64,000 nt of DNA from Phycicoccus jejuensis (GTDB taxonomy: Bacteria > Actinomycetota > Actinomycetes > Actinomycetales > Dermatophilaceae), in NCBI RefSeq assembly GCF_000720925.1, contig NZ_JOEE01000004.1, positions 248,001 to 312,000 on the forward strand, given 5' to 3'. A program made the translations under genes and the position numbers. Positions 16,051-27,413 of the stretch are shown one piece after another (within the stretch, counting starts at the first letter, position 1; every line of letters starts with the position of its first letter). The notes beneath the pieces were generated by a model. The model saw nothing but the letters and a program-made list of their open reading frames with translations. It did no database searches and was not told where the DNA came from.

Positions 16051-17183
16051 CCGGGGGCGTGTCGCCGCTCGAGCGCGACGAGCGCTGGGCTCGGGTGGCG
16101 CTGTCCTACCTCGTCGAGCCCAAGCACGGACCCACCGTGCGCGCGGTCGCGGAGCAGGGCGGGGTGGCGGCGCTCGCCGCGATCCGCGAGCGACGGGCCG
16201 AGGGCGGCGGGGAGGTCTACGTCCGCGTGCCGGCGCTGGACCTGCCCGGGCTGGCGGCCGCGGTCGCGGCGGCCGGCCTCCGGGTCCTCGTCCCGGGCGA
16301 CCCGGAGTGGCCGACCGCCCTGGACCGGCTCTCGTCCCCGCCGTACTGCCTGTACGTGCGGGGGAGCGTGGACGTCGGCGCCCTCACCGAGCGGTCCGTG
16401 GCGGTCGTCGGCTCCCGCACGGCGACCGCGTACGGGCTCCGGGTGGCCGCCGAGCTCGGCGAGGGCCTCGCCGGCCGCGGGTGGACCGTGGTCAGCGGCG
16501 CGGCCTTCGGCATCGACGCGGCGGCCCACCGCGGGGCGCTCGCCGCCGAGGGGGACACCGTCGCCGTGCTCGCGTGCGGGCTCGACCGCGCCTACCCGCG
16601 GGCGCACGAGCGCCTCATCGGCGCGGTCGCCGCGACGGCCGCCGTGGTCGGCGAGGTGCCGCCCGGGGCCGAGCCGCTGCGGGGCCGCTTCCTCGCCCGC
16701 AACCGGGTCATCGCCGGGCTCGCGCGGGCCACGGTCGTCGTGGAGGCCGGGCTGCGGTCGGGCTCCCTCTCGACGGCGCGCGAGGCCCGTGACCTCCTGC
16801 GGCCCGTCGGGGCGGTCCCCGGCCCCGTGACCAGCCCGACGTCCGCCGGCTGCCACGAGCTCGTCCGCGAGACCGGGGCCGTGCTGGTCACCGACGTCGC
16901 GGACGTGGTCGAGCTCGCCGGGCGCATCGGCGAGGACCTCGGGGCGCCCCGCCGGGCCGAACCTCGGCCCACCGACTCGCTCGACCCGACCGAGTACGCC
17001 GTCTGGGCGGCGGCGCCGCTGCGACGGTGGTTCCTACCCGAGCGCCTCGCCGCGCTCTCGGGCACCGACCCGGTGCGGCTCCCGGCCGCGCTCGCGGTGC
17101 TCGAGGTCCTGGGGTTGCTGGAGCAGGCGGACGGCCGCTGGCGCAAGACCGCGGCCGGCGCGGCGGTCCCGCGGACCGGATGA
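16047..17183 (+). CDS. dprA: DNA-processing protein DprA
   Basis: 378 residues. The Rossmann-like DprA core begins AVVGSRTATAYG, continues with SGAAFGIDAAAHRGAL and VLACGLDRAYPRAHERL, and ends FLARNRVIAGLARATVVVEA. A C-terminal winged-helix-like segment (DPTEYAVWAAAPLRRWF) resembles the DprA DML1 domain. DprA protects incoming single-stranded DNA and loads RecA. The ATG overlaps comM by 4 bp. An N-terminal helical region (ERWARVALSYLVEP) is standard. Length is normal. Presence of comM and dprA does not by itself prove competence. Confidence 0.95.
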   Translation: MTGGVSPLERDERWARVALSYLVEPKHGPTVRAVAEQGGVAALAAIRERRAEGGGEVYVRVPALDLPGLAAAVAAAGLRVLVPGDPEWPTALDRLSSPPYCLYVRGSVDVGALTERSVAVVGSRTATAYGLRVAAELGEGLAGRGWTVVSGAAFGIDAAAHRGALAAEGDTVAVLACGLDRAYPRAHERLIGAVAATAAVVGEVPPGAEPLRGRFLARNRVIAGLARATVVVEAGLRSGSLSTAREARDLLRPVGAVPGPVTSPTSAGCHELVRETGAVLVTDVADVVELAGRIGEDLGAPRRAEPRPTDSLDPTEYAVWAAAPLRRWFLPERLAALSGTDPVRLPAALAVLEVLGLLEQADGRWRKTAAGAAVPRTG

Positions 17184-17265
17184 CGACGTGCCCGGGCGCC
17201 TGCGTGGACGAACGGTTGATGTTGCGGCGGTTCCCGTTGCGTGGCGGGAGGCCCGATGACACCGT

Positions 17266-18175
17266 GTGGGCGTGACCGCCCCCGAGCCAGAGGTGCTGTC
17301 CGCGTTCGAGCGTCATCTGCGTGCCGAGCGCGGCCGCTCCGAGAACACCGTCCGCGCGTACACGCGCGACGTCTCGGCCTTCCTCGGCGCGGCCGGGGTC
17401 GAGGACGACGCCGGTCTCCGGTCGGTCACCCTCGCGGACCTGCGTGGGTGGCTCGGCTCCGTCGCCCGCTCCGGAGCCGCCCGCTCCACGCTCGCCCGCA
17501 CCTCCGCCTCCCTGCGCACCTTCTTCCGCTGGTGCGAGCGCACGGGACGCGTCGAGCAGGATCCCTCGCTCCGGCTCGCGGCCCCCCGCCGTCACCGCAC
17601 GCTGCCCCCGGTGCTCACACAGCGGTCGGCCGGCGCCCTGCTCGAGGTCGCGGCGACCGCGGCCGACGACGACGACCCCGTCCACCTGCGCGACCGCGCG
17701 GCCCTGGAGCTGCTGTACGCCACCGGGATCCGGGTGAGCGAGCTGACCGGGCTCGACGTCGACGACGTCGACCTCGACGCCTGCGTCGCGCGTGTCGTCG
17801 GCAAGGGCGACAAGGAGCGGCGGGTGCCGTTCGGCACCCCGGCGCGCGACGCCGTCACCGAGTGGCTCGAGCGGGGCCGCCCACGCCTGGTGGTCGGCGG
17901 CAGCGGGCCCGCGCTCCTGCTGGGTCGTCGCGGCCGACGCGTCGACCCGCGGCAGGTCCGCGACGCGGTGCACCGCCTGCTGGCCCACGTCCCCGACGCG
18001 CCCGACCTGGGGCCGCACGGGCTCCGTCACAGCGCCGCGACCCACCTGCTCGAGGGCGGGGCGGACCTGCGGATGGTCCAGGAGCTGCTCGGCCACGCCT
18101 CGCTCGCGACGACCCAGATCTACACGCACGTGTCCGTCGACCGCCTCAAGCGGTCCTTCGCGCAGGCCCACCCCC

Positions 18176-18183
<8 letters not shown>
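17266..18183 (+). CDS. xerC: Tyrosine recombinase XerC
   Basis: 305 residues with the SAM-like N-terminal core-binding domain (SENTVRAYTRDVSAFL) and the tyrosine recombinase domain. All catalytic residues are visible: Arg156 (TGIRVSEL), Lys180 (VVGKGDKERRVP), His251 and Arg254 (HGLRHSAATH), His277 (LGHAS) and Tyr286 (TQIYTHV). XerC with XerD resolves chromosome dimers at dif. It follows dprA after 82 bp, a conserved actinobacterial arrangement. The start is uncertain: GTG 17266 or GTG 17272; neither has a clear ribosome-binding site. Confidence 0.93.
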
Positions 18184-19430
<1,247 letters not shown>

Positions 19431-19444
<14 letters not shown>

Positions 19445-20057
19445 CCCCCGTCGCCCCGAGGGGCAGCAGCCGGACGTGGCCGCCTCCGACGAGGAGCGGG
19501 AGCGGGTCGAGGTAGGCGCCCTCACGTCGGGCTCCGAGGTGGAGGCACGCACGCCGACCGCAGTGGGCGGACACCGGTCCGAGCAGCCCCAGCCGCCCGC
19601 CGGCCGCGACCTCGTCGCCGACGTGCACCTCGGGGACGACCGGCTCGTACGTGCTCTCCAGCCCGTCGTGGTGCCGCAGGGTCACCGTGCCCCGGCCGGC
19701 GACGACGCCGGCGTGCGTCACCCTCCCCGCCTCGACCGCCAGCACCGGGGTCGCGCCCGCGACCCCGAGGTCGAGCCCGCGGTGGCCCGGACCGTAGGCC
19801 GACGCCGGCGGCGCGAAGCGGCGCACGACCCCGGGCACGGGCGTGGCCGGCCAGCGCCACCGAGCATGACCGACCGGGGAGTCGGCGCCCGGCGCGCCGG
19901 GGACCGCGCTCGCGGCCGGCGGGCCCGTCGCCGTCGCCGCCGCAGCCGACGGGCCGGACGCGACGGACCCCGGAGCCCCACCCCTGACCGACGCGCCGAC
20001 CGCGAGGGCGAGGCCCGCCGCCACGAGGAGCGCTCCCACGGTGCCGGTCGTCGTCAT
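19431..20057 (-). CDS. M23 family metallopeptidase, secreted
   Basis: 208 residues. An N-terminal hydrophobic signal segment (GALLVAAGLALAVGASV) and an Ala/Pro-rich linker lead to a LytM-type domain. The first zinc motif is intact (GHRGLDLG, His92 and Asp96). The second, usually HLH, reads CLH: Cys171 replaces the first His and His173 is kept. This CLHxG form, with a Cys a few residues before it (AHCGRRACLH), is a recognised actinobacterial variant, so the enzyme may use Cys as ligand or may be an inactive binder of peptidoglycan. ATG at 20057. The coding end overlaps the convergent membrane protein gene by 14 bp. Confidence 0.82.
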
Positions 20058-20108
20058 GGGTCGAGCCTCGACCGCGCGCCGGGCCGGGGCCAGGGGGCCC
20101 GGAGCATC

Positions 20109-20146
20109 TGTGGACGACACGGCGGCCACCGGCGCCCTGTGGACGG
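20109..20146. other. DnaA-box-like motifs between M23 and aminotransferase genes
   Basis: TGTGGACGA (20109-20117) and TGTGGACGG (20138-20146). The first, with flanks, is the reverse complement of ATCTGTGGACGAC-type sequence seen at 14047-14057. The remainder of this 104-bp gap shows no promoter that can be asserted. Confidence 0.25.
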
Positions 20147-20161
20147 AGGAGGGGCGAGCGG

Positions 20162-21328
20162 TCAGGTCCGACGCAGGCCGGCGAGGCGACGGCAGGCCTC
20201 GTCGAGCACCTCGTCGCGCTTGCAGAAGGCGAACCGCACCAGGGTGCGCGCGGCGTCGATGTCGTCGTGGAACGCGGAGGCCGGGACCCCGACGACCCCG
20301 ACGAGGTCGGGCAGCTCGAGGCAGAACGCCTCGGCGTCGCGCACCCCGAGCGGCGCGGCGTCGGCGAGGACGAAGTACCCGCCCTCGGGGACGGGCACCT
20401 CGAAGCCGGCCGCACGCAGCCCCGCGACGAGCCGGTCGCGCTTGGCCTCCATCGACGTCGCGAGGTCGGTGAAGACCGCGTCCGGCAGCCCGAGCCCGAC
20501 GGCGACGGCCGGCTGGAACGGGCCGGAGCCGACGAAGGTCAGGTACTGCTTGACCCCGCGCGCCGCGGCCACGGCCTCGGCCGGCCCGGTGAGCCAGCCG
20601 ACCTTCCACCCGGTCGTCGCGAAGGTCTTGCCGCCCGACGAGATCGTCAGAGTCCGCTCGCGCATCCCCGGCAGCGCCGCGATGGGCAGGTGCCGCCGGC
20701 CGTCGAAGAGCAGGTGCTCGTACACCTCGTCGGCCACCACCCAGGCGTCGTGCTCGACGGCCAGCCGCGCGACGAGCTCGAGCTCCGCGCGGGTGAACAC
20801 CTTGCCCGTCGGGTTGTGCGGCGTGTTGAGCAGGACCATCCGGGTCCGGTCCGAGAACGCGGCCCGCAGCGACTCCTCGTCGACGGCGAAGTCGGGGAAG
20901 CGCAGCAGCGAGGTGCGCCGCACCCCACCGGCCAGGGCGATGGTCGCCGCGTAGGAGTCGTAGTAGGGCTCGAAGGTCACGACCTCGTCGCCGGGCCGCA
21001 CGAGCGCCAGCACGGCCGCGGCGATGGCCTCGGTCGCCCCGACGGTCACGAGCACCTCGCGCGCGGGGTCGACCTCCAGGCCGTGGAAGCGCTGCTGGTG
21101 CGCGGCGACCGCCGTACGCAGCTCCGGCACGCCCGGCCCCGGCGGGTACTGGTTGCGCCCGGACCGGATGGCCTCGACGGCCGCCTCGAGGACCTCGGGC
21201 GGCCCGTCGGTGTCGGGGAAGCCCTGCCCGAGGTTGACGGCGTCCTTCTCGAGGGCCAGCTGCGTCATCGTCGCGAAGATCGTCGTCCCGAACTCGGTCA
21301 GCGCGGGGTGGCCGGGGATCGAGGGCAT
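20162..21328 (-). CDS. Class I/II pyridoxal-phosphate aminotransferase
   Basis: 388 residues of fold-type I. Substrate-loop region VNLGQGFPDTDGPPEVLEAA, the Tyr/Pro motif NQYPPGPGVPELR, the Asn-Pro-Thr-Gly loop (NTPHNPTGKVF), and the PLP lysine in ISSGGKTFATTGWKVGW. It resembles YbdL/kynurenine-type and DapC (N-succinyldiaminopimelate) aminotransferases; DapC is a common annotation in actinobacteria, but the amino-acid substrate cannot be fixed. The ATG has its own TAGCCT -10 7 nt upstream, overlapping the end of the MFS gene, so it can be expressed independently of that gene. Confidence 0.88.
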   Translation of the reverse strand: MPSIPGHPALTEFGTTIFATMTQLALEKDAVNLGQGFPDTDGPPEVLEAAVEAIRSGRNQYPPGPGVPELRTAVAAHQQRFHGLEVDPAREVLVTVGATEAIAAAVLALVRPGDEVVTFEPYYDSYAATIALAGGVRRTSLLRFPDFAVDEESLRAAFSDRTRMVLLNTPHNPTGKVFTRAELELVARLAVEHDAWVVADEVYEHLLFDGRRHLPIAALPGMRERTLTISSGGKTFATTGWKVGWLTGPAEAVAAARGVKQYLTFVGSGPFQPAVAVGLGLPDAVFTDLATSMEAKRDRLVAGLRAAGFEVPVPEGGYFVLADAAPLGVRDAEAFCLELPDLVGVVGVPASAFHDDIDAARTLVRFAFCKRDEVLDEACRRLAGLRRT

Positions 21329-21335
21329 GGCCCGC

Positions 21336-21341
21336 AGGCTA
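21336..21341 (-). promoter_or_regulatory. -10 element of a probable leaderless promoter (aminotransferase)
   Basis: TAGCCT on the minus strand ends 7 nt before the ATG at 21328 and overlaps the stop codon of the upstream MFS gene. Confidence 0.5.
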
Positions 21342-22592
21342 CGCGGGGGCGCCGTCGGGCGGGGTGGTCCCGGCGTCGGCGTGCGCGATGTGGTCCAGCT
21401 GGCGCCAGACGAGCACGAGGGTCAGGCCGGCCCCGGCGAAGGCGAACCAGAACGGCGCCGCCGCTCCGAACCGCTCGGCGATGACGCCGCCGAGCAGCTG
21501 CCCGACGAGCAGCCCGCCGACGAGGCCGACCCAGTAGACGCTGCCGACCCGTCCCTGGTAGTCCTGCGGCGTCGCGCGCTGGCGCACGGCCGACGACAGG
21601 GACCCCCAGACGAAGGCGTAGCCGCCGAAGACGACCATGACCGCGAGGGCCACGGCCCAGACGGTCGTCATCGCGAGGGCGAGGTGGGTGAGCACCTCGA
21701 GCGCGAGGCAGGCCTTCATGAGCCGGGCCAGCGGCACGTGCCGCTCGAGCCACCCGTAGGAGAGGACGGCGACGATGCCTCCGGTCGCCGAGGCCGTCGT
21801 GAGCAGGCCGAACCCGACGGCGCCGACCCCGAGCCGCTCCTGCGCCCAGAAGACGAGGACGCCCCACGGCGCACCCCACGTGACGTTGAAGACGAGGATG
21901 ACGAGCGTCAGCGTCCGCACCGGGGCGTTGTGCGCGATCCAGCGGAGGCCGTCGAGGATGTCGCGGCCCACGTGCTGGTCGGGGGCGGTGCGCTCGACGA
22001 CGGGCAGGCGGACCCGGGTGAAGAGCCCGACCGACAGCAGGAGCGCCAGGACGTGCACCCCGAACGGCACCGCCGACCCCAGCGCGAAGAGCGCCGCCCC
22101 GACGGCCGGCCCGATCAGCTGGTCGCCGACGAGGAAGCCCGACATCTGACGGGCGTTGGCCAGGCCGAGGTCCGCGGGCCGCACGATCATCGGCAGGATG
22201 GCCCGCCACCCGGTGTCGGCGAACACCTCGGCCGTCCCGACGAGCAGGAGCAGGCCGAGGAGCAGCCCGACCGAGAGCGTGTCGGTGAGCAGCGCGACGA
22301 CGAGCGCCAGGAGGACGGCGATGCGCCCGGCGTTGGCGGTGAGGACGACGCGCCGGCGGTCGACCCGGTCGGCGACCGCCCCGGCGTACAGGCCGAGCAC
22401 GAGGCCGGGCAGCTTCTGGACGACGGCGGCCATCGCGATGAGCACGGGGGAGCGGGTCTGCGAGGCGACGAGCAGCGGCCCGGCCGCGAGGGCGATGCCG
22501 TCGCCGACCTGGGCGACCCACGACGACGCGAGGTTCCATCGGAACGCCCCGCCCATCCGGGGCGGGGCGACGACGTCGAGGAGGCGGCCCAC
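21339..22592 (-). CDS. MFS transporter
   Basis: 417 residues with about 12 membrane helices. The loop after helix 2 is LYAGAVADRVDRRRVVL, the standard MFS A-motif. It resembles the MFS_3/enterobactin-exporter-like group (opening FRWNLASSWVAQVGDGIALAAGPLLVAS). The last 25 residues are polar and cytoplasmic. Start GTG at 22592, after a TAGCGT -10 about 9 nt upstream. It is followed by the aminotransferase after 10 bp on the same strand, so they may share some transcription. Substrate unknown. Confidence 0.87.
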   Translation of the reverse strand: MGRLLDVVAPPRMGGAFRWNLASSWVAQVGDGIALAAGPLLVASQTRSPVLIAMAAVVQKLPGLVLGLYAGAVADRVDRRRVVLTANAGRIAVLLALVVALLTDTLSVGLLLGLLLLVGTAEVFADTGWRAILPMIVRPADLGLANARQMSGFLVGDQLIGPAVGAALFALGSAVPFGVHVLALLLSVGLFTRVRLPVVERTAPDQHVGRDILDGLRWIAHNAPVRTLTLVILVFNVTWGAPWGVLVFWAQERLGVGAVGFGLLTTASATGGIVAVLSYGWLERHVPLARLMKACLALEVLTHLALAMTTVWAVALAVMVVFGGYAFVWGSLSSAVRQRATPQDYQGRVGSVYWVGLVGGLLVGQLLGGVIAERFGAAAPFWFAFAGAGLTLVLVWRQLDHIAHADAGTTPPDGAPA

Positions 22593-22887
22593 GAGGTCGC
22601 GACGCTACCTCGGCTCCCGCGGGGCCGCCCACCGATTTCGTGCCGGACCCCTGCGCGCCGTAGCATGTCCGATGGCCTCCGTGCGTCCGCGTGCGGGAGC
22701 CACATCTCGCGCGTCCTCCTCCCGCGCCGGTCCGCCGGCCGGGGACGCACCACGGCAGTGGCGGCCCGCGACCTCACGAGGTCGGGTCCGCCCGGGGTGC
22801 GTCGGGACGCCAGGCAGGTGGGTCCACCCCTCGGGGCTCGGAGCCCACCGACGCAACTGACAACCACACACACCAAGGAGAACGACG
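22593..22887 (+). promoter_or_regulatory. rpsB promoter and leader region
   Basis: This 295-bp gap separates the leftward MFS gene from rpsB. A possible -10 (TAGCAT) is in CGCCGTAGCATGTCC near 22661-22666, which would give a leader of more than 200 nt. The leader contains GC-rich inverted stretches near 22818-22851, but no defined autoregulatory fold can be claimed. The ribosome-binding site AAGGAG (22875-22880) lies 7 nt before the rpsB ATG. Confidence 0.5.
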
Positions 22888-23787
<900 letters not shown>

Positions 23788-23832
23788 GCCACAGGCTCAT
23801 TCCCCTCACCCCAACGAGCGAGACAGGAAACC

Positions 23833-24663
23833 ATGGCGAACTACACCGCCGCTGACATCAAGGCGCTCCGCGAGAAGACCGCGGCCGGCATGATGGACGT
23901 CAAGAAGGCTCTCGACGAGGCCGACGGCGACATGGCCAAGGCCGAGGAGATCCTCCGCGTCAAGGGCCAGAAGGGCGTCACCAAGCGCGAGGGCCGCACG
24001 ACCTCCAACGGTCTGGTCACCGCGCAGGCCGAGGGCGGCCAGGGCACCCTCGTCGAGGTCCTCTGCGAGACCGACTTCGTCGCCAAGGGCGAGCGCTTCA
24101 TCGCCCTCGCGGACCAGGTGCTCGCGCAGGCCGTGGCCACCAAGGCCGCGGACGCGGACCAGCTGCTGGACTCCACCCTGGAGGACGGCACGACGGTCAA
24201 GCAGCTCCTCGACGACGCCAACGCCACCATCGGCGAGAAGATCGAGGTCAAGCGGGTCGCGCGCCTCGAGGGCGAGCACGTCGTCTCCTACCTGCACAAG
24301 ACGAGCCCCGACCTGCCCGCGCAGATCGGTGTCCTCGTCGCCACGCAGGGCGGCGACACCACGACCGCCCGCGACGTCGCGATGCACGTCGCCGCGTTCG
24401 CGCCGACCGTCCTCACCCGCGACGAGATCGACGCCGAGACGGTCGAGAACGAGCGTCGCGTCGCCGAGGCGACCGCGAAGGAGGAGGGCAAGCCCGAGGC
24501 CGCCCTCCCGAAGATCGTCGAGGGTCGGGTCAACGGCTTCTTCAAGGAGCAGGTGCTCCTCGAGCAGCCGTTCGCCAAGGACGCCAAGAAGACCGTCGCC
24601 AAGGTCCTCGACGAGGCCGGCGCGTCGGCCACCGGCTTCGCGCGCTTCCGCATCGGGTCCTGA
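23833..24663 (+). CDS. tsf: Elongation factor Ts
   Basis: 276 residues. EF-Ts reloads EF-Tu with GTP. Family signatures are the N-terminal UBA-like YTAADIKALREKTAAGMMDVKKAL, the TDFVA motif that contacts EF-Tu (LCETDFVAKGERF), and the C-terminal FFKEQVLLEQPF. A ribosome-binding site (GACAGGAAACC) precedes the ATG. It ends the rpsB operon; a strong terminator lies 29 bp beyond its stop. Confidence 0.97.
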   Translation: MANYTAADIKALREKTAAGMMDVKKALDEADGDMAKAEEILRVKGQKGVTKREGRTTSNGLVTAQAEGGQGTLVEVLCETDFVAKGERFIALADQVLAQAVATKAADADQLLDSTLEDGTTVKQLLDDANATIGEKIEVKRVARLEGEHVVSYLHKTSPDLPAQIGVLVATQGGDTTTARDVAMHVAAFAPTVLTRDEIDAETVENERRVAEATAKEEGKPEAALPKIVEGRVNGFFKEQVLLEQPFAKDAKKTVAKVLDEAGASATGFARFRIGS

Positions 24664-24691
24664 CCCGGTCGCTCACCGAGCGCACCACGCA

Positions 24692-24721
24692 CGCCGCCCC
24701 CGGGTCCTCCCGGGGGCGGCG
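24692..24721 (+). terminator. Terminator of the rpsB-tsf operon
   Basis: CGCCGCCCCCGGG (24692-24704) and CCCGGGGGCGGCG (24709-24721) form a perfect 13-bp stem with a 4-base loop, followed by TCGTGT. It also lies at the 3' end of the convergent NTF2-like gene and so may act in both directions. Confidence 0.8.
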
Positions 24722-24726
24722 TCGTG

Positions 24727-25107
24727 TCAGTCCTCGAGCTCGGTGAGGTGCGCCCGCTCGGCCGGGCGTTCGTACGGCTCCGGCCACCAGTCCTCGACCT
24801 CGGTGACCAGGCTCTCGGCGTCCAGGACGAACAGGCACAGCCCGGTCATCGTCGCGCCGTCGACGGAGAAGGTCGTGCGGGTCATGGCGCCGCGCTCGTC
24901 GGTGAGCACGCGGTCGAGCACGAGGTGCCAGTCGCCGGGGAACTTCCGGTTGAAGCGCACGTAGGCCTCGCGGCCGCGGACGACCTCACCGGTCTGCGGG
25001 ACGCGGTAGACGACGTCGGGGGAGAGCGTGGCGGCGAAGCCCTCCCAGTCGCGGGCCTCGGCGCAGGCCCAGTAGCGGCGGACGACGGCGGCGGGGTCGA
25101 CGGTCAT
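24727..25107 (-). CDS. SnoaL/NTF2-like small protein
   Basis: 126 residues with the cone-shaped NTF2/SnoaL fold pattern: an N-terminal helix (PAAVVRRYWACAEARDWEGFAATLSPDVVYRVP in outline), a conserved Gly-Arg-x-Ala-Tyr-x-x-Phe (GREAYVRFNRKFPGDWH), and late strands ending VTEVEDWWPEPY. Such proteins include polyketide cyclases, isomerases and many of unknown role. No catalytic assignment is possible. A TACGGT -10 ends 6 nt before the ATG, so the message is probably leaderless. Confidence 0.75.
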   Translation of the reverse strand: MTVDPAAVVRRYWACAEARDWEGFAATLSPDVVYRVPQTGEVVRGREAYVRFNRKFPGDWHLVLDRVLTDERGAMTRTTFSVDGATMTGLCLFVLDAESLVTEVEDWWPEPYERPAERAHLTELED

Positions 25108-25113
25108 GCCGGG

Positions 25114-25119
25114 ACCGTA
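25114..25119 (-). promoter_or_regulatory. -10 element of a probable leaderless promoter (NTF2-like gene)
   Basis: TACGGT on the minus strand, ending 6 nt before the ATG at 25107. Confidence 0.5.
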
Positions 25120-25196
25120 GGGCGGGCCACCGACAGCGGTGCGGGAGGCGTGACGTCGTCGGCCACGCGTGCGACGATGAGGGCGGGAGGCCCGCC

Positions 25197-25376
25197 ATGG
25201 ACGCAGCGCAGCAGCACACCGACCGGCACGACCTCGAGCGCCGGGTGCACGTCGACCTGCCCCGGGTGCGGCCGGAGGAGATGGTGACGACCCAGGAGAC
25301 GCAGCCGGCCCGCGACCCGCGCGGCGGGCGCGACACCGACACGGAGTTCATGCTCCGCAACGCCGGCGTCCTCTGA
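25197..25376 (+). CDS. Small hypothetical protein, 59 residues
   Basis: A short open frame between the NTF2-like and Nudix genes. Its ATG is preceded by a GGGAGG site at 25185-25190, 6 nt away. The product is hydrophilic and highly charged: [21 protein letters not shown] near the start (shown only in part), a central [16 protein letters not shown], and the ending [11 protein letters not shown]. It has no membrane segment, signal peptide or Cys. It resembles no family I recognise. The good ribosome-binding site and a frame that fits the gap support it as real. Confidence 0.55.
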   Translation: MDAAQQHTDRHDLERRVHVDLPRVRPEEMVTTQETQPARDPRGGRDTDTEFMLRNAGVL

Positions 25377-25395
25377 CGCCGTCAGGATCTGCTCG

Positions 25396-25929
25396 TCAGC
25401 CGACGCGCCCCAGGGCGATCGCGGCGAACATCAGCGCCGCCACCGTCTCGCCGTCGCGGATGCGCCCGTCGGCGACCATCGTCATCACCGCGCGCCACGG
25501 CACCGTGCGCACCGCGCTGATGCCTTCGGCCTCCGGCTCGGCGCCCTCGGCGGGGGAGAGGCCGGTCGCGAGGTAGACGACCTCCGGCGCGACGCAGATG
25601 CCGTTGAGCGCGTCCATCCGCCCGACCTCGCGCCAGTGCTCGGCCTGCAGCCCGGTCTCCTCGGCGAGCTCGCGGCGCGCCCCGGCCAGCGTGTCGGGCC
25701 CGTCGGAGCCGCCCGCCGGGACCTCGACCGACGGGCCGGTCGTGTGACGGTCGACGGTGACGAGGACGACCTCGTCCGCCTCGGTCAGGGCGACGACGAA
25801 GACCGCGGGCTGGCGCAGGCGCACGACGCCGTAGATCCCCGGCTCACCGTCGGGGCGGACGACGTCGTCCTCGACGACCTCGATCCAGGCGTTGGCGTAG
25901 ACGGTCCGCGACGCGGTGACCGGCCACAC
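25396..25929 (-). CDS. Nudix hydrolase
   Basis: 177 residues with the Nudix helix [11 protein letters not shown], containing the metal-binding REL.EE core. The preceding loop ([15 protein letters not shown]) is one residue shorter than the consensus, and the Glu of the GX5E part is missing. The surroundings ([28 protein letters not shown]) resemble ADP-ribose/NDP-sugar pyrophosphatases. It cleaves a nucleoside-diphosphate-linked compound; the substrate is not defined. It sits 3 bp downstream of a phosphoribosyltransferase gene, suggesting a purine/nucleotide salvage or clean-up pair. Confidence 0.82.
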   Translation of the reverse strand: MWPVTASRTVYANAWIEVVEDDVVRPDGEPGIYGVVRLRQPAVFVVALTEADEVVLVTVDRHTTGPSVEVPAGGSDGPDTLAGARRELAEETGLQAEHWREVGRMDALNGICVAPEVVYLATGLSPAEGAEPEAEGISAVRTVPWRAVMTMVADGRIRDGETVAALMFAAIALGRVG

Positions 25930-25932
25930 GGC

Positions 25933-26421
25933 TCAGGCCTCCACGACGCCGCGGCCGGTGACCGGTGGGCGGTCGCTCCACGGGAAGGTGATCCAGCGGT
26001 CGGTGTCGCGCCAGACGTGGTCGGGCCGGACGACCGAGCGGGGCTTGGCGTAGATGGTGGCGGTCCGCACCCGGCCGACCTTCCCGGCGCAGAACTCCTC
26101 CACCGAGCGCAGGGTCAGGCCGGTGTCCGCGACGTCGTCGGCGACGAGGACCGTCGCGTCGTGGAGGTCGACGAAGTCGGGCGCCGGTGGGAGGATGCGC
26201 GGCACCTCCAGGCGCTCGTCGACCCCGGTGTAGAACTCGACGTTCATCGTGTACGTGTTCTTCACCCCGAGCGCGTACCCGAGGGCCCCGCCGATGAGCA
26301 GCCCGCCCCGGGCGATCGACAGGATCATGTCCGGGACGCCCTCGGCGGCGACCTCCTCGGCCAGCGACCAGACGGCCTCGTCGAACAACTCCCAGGTCAG
26401 CACCTCGCGCGCGTCGTCCAC
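25933..26421 (-). CDS. Phosphoribosyltransferase family protein
   Basis: 162 residues. The PRPP-binding loop [14 protein letters not shown] is complete, and the upstream fold matches ([35 protein letters not shown]). It belongs to the type I PRTases related to xanthine/hypoxanthine-guanine enzymes (Gpt-like). The long frame upstream is antisense to pyrH; GTG at 26421 is chosen because a -10-like CACGAT lies 6 nt before it and the family begins there. Translated together with the Nudix gene. Divergent from pyrH. Confidence 0.85.
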   Translation of the reverse strand: MDDAREVLTWELFDEAVWSLAEEVAAEGVPDMILSIARGGLLIGGALGYALGVKNTYTMNVEFYTGVDERLEVPRILPPAPDFVDLHDATVLVADDVADTGLTLRSVEEFCAGKVGRVRTATIYAKPRSVVRPDHVWRDTDRWITFPWSDRPPVTGRGVVEA

Positions 26422-26568
26422 CGCCCCATCGTGGCAGCCCTGCACCCGGTCCGGGAGCCACGTCCGCCCGCACTCCCGGACAGCCGCTCCTCCCTCACGG
26501 TTCGGTCCGGCCGCGCGTGCTGTGAAAGGATCGGGCGACCGCTGTGCACCACCCGCCGAGGAGGCCCC

Positions 26569-27327
26569 GTGACCACGCCTGCCACCACCGAGGCCCCGGC
26601 CGCACCCGGGATGCCGGGTCGCGCGCGCCGGGTGCTGCTCAAGCTCTCCGGCGAGGTGTTCGGTGGCGGGCAGGTCGGCGTCGACCCCGACGTCGTCCGG
26701 GGGGTGGCCCGCCAGATCGCGGCGGCGGTCCGCGAGGGCATCGAGGTCGCCATCGTCGTCGGCGGCGGCAACTTCTTCCGCGGCGCCGAGCTGCAGCAGA
26801 AGGGCATGGACCGCGCCCGCGCCGACTACATCGGCATGCTCGGCACCGTCATGAACTGCCTCGCGCTCCAGGACTTCCTCGAGAAGGAGGGCGTCGACAC
26901 CCGCGTGCAGAGCGCCATCACGATGGGTCAGGTCGCCGAGCCCTACATCCCGCGCCGCGCGATCCGCCACCTCGAGAAGGGCCGGGTCGTCATCTTCGGC
27001 GCCGGCGCCGGCATGCCGTACTTCTCCACCGACACGGTGAGCGCCCAGCGTGCGCTCGAGTGCCAGTGCGACGCGGTCCTCATGAGCAAGAACGGCGTCG
27101 ACGGCGTCTACGACAGCGACCCCCGCGAGAACCCGGACGCCCGCAAGCTCGACGAGGTGACCTTCGGCGAGGCGCTGCGCACCGGCCTCAAGGTCGTCGA
27201 CGCCGCCGCCTTCAGCCTCTGCATGGACAACCGCCTCCCGATGGTCGTGTTCGGCATGGAGGGCGACGGCAACGTGACGCGCGCCCTGCGCGGCGAGGCC
27301 ATCGGCACCCTCGTCCACGCCGGCTGA
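26569..27327 (+). CDS. pyrH: UMP kinase
   Basis: 252 residues of the amino-acid-kinase fold: [50 protein letters not shown] (shown in part), and [15 protein letters not shown] for ATP binding. PyrH converts UMP to UDP and is usually regulated by GTP and UTP. The GTG at 26569 has GAGGAGG (26558-26564) just upstream. An ATG at 26611 would remove a 14-residue Thr/Ala/Pro-rich N-terminus and cannot be ruled out. It starts the conserved pyrH-frr-cdsA run. Confidence 0.96.
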   Translation: MTTPATTEAPAAPGMPGRARRVLLKLSGEVFGGGQVGVDPDVVRGVARQIAAAVREGIEVAIVVGGGNFFRGAELQQKGMDRARADYIGMLGTVMNCLALQDFLEKEGVDTRVQSAITMGQVAEPYIPRRAIRHLEKGRVVIFGAGAGMPYFSTDTVSAQRALECQCDAVLMSKNGVDGVYDSDPRENPDARKLDEVTFGEALRTGLKVVDAAAFSLCMDNRLPMVVFGMEGDGNVTRALRGEAIGTLVHAG

Positions 27328-27335
27328 CCGACCCC

Positions 27336-27357
27336 GGCCCGGTGCTGCCGGGCCTTT
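27336..27357 (+). terminator. Terminator-like hairpin between pyrH and frr
   Basis: GGCCCGG (27336-27342), loop TGCTG, CCGGGCC (27348-27354), followed by TTT. The short T-run merges into TTGACA (27356-27361), a consensus -35 for frr, although no convincing -10 is seen 17 bp on. It probably attenuates pyrH read-through. Confidence 0.6.
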
Positions 27358-27413
27358 GACACACTGGACCCGCAGCGCCGCACCCGCGACGCGAACCGAA
27401 GGAGATGCCTGCC

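Noticed and set aside
22593..22887. A riboswitch or a tRNA in the rpsB leader
   Set aside because: No cloverleaf, CCA end or known riboswitch core could be seen. Only GC-rich inverted stretches are present.
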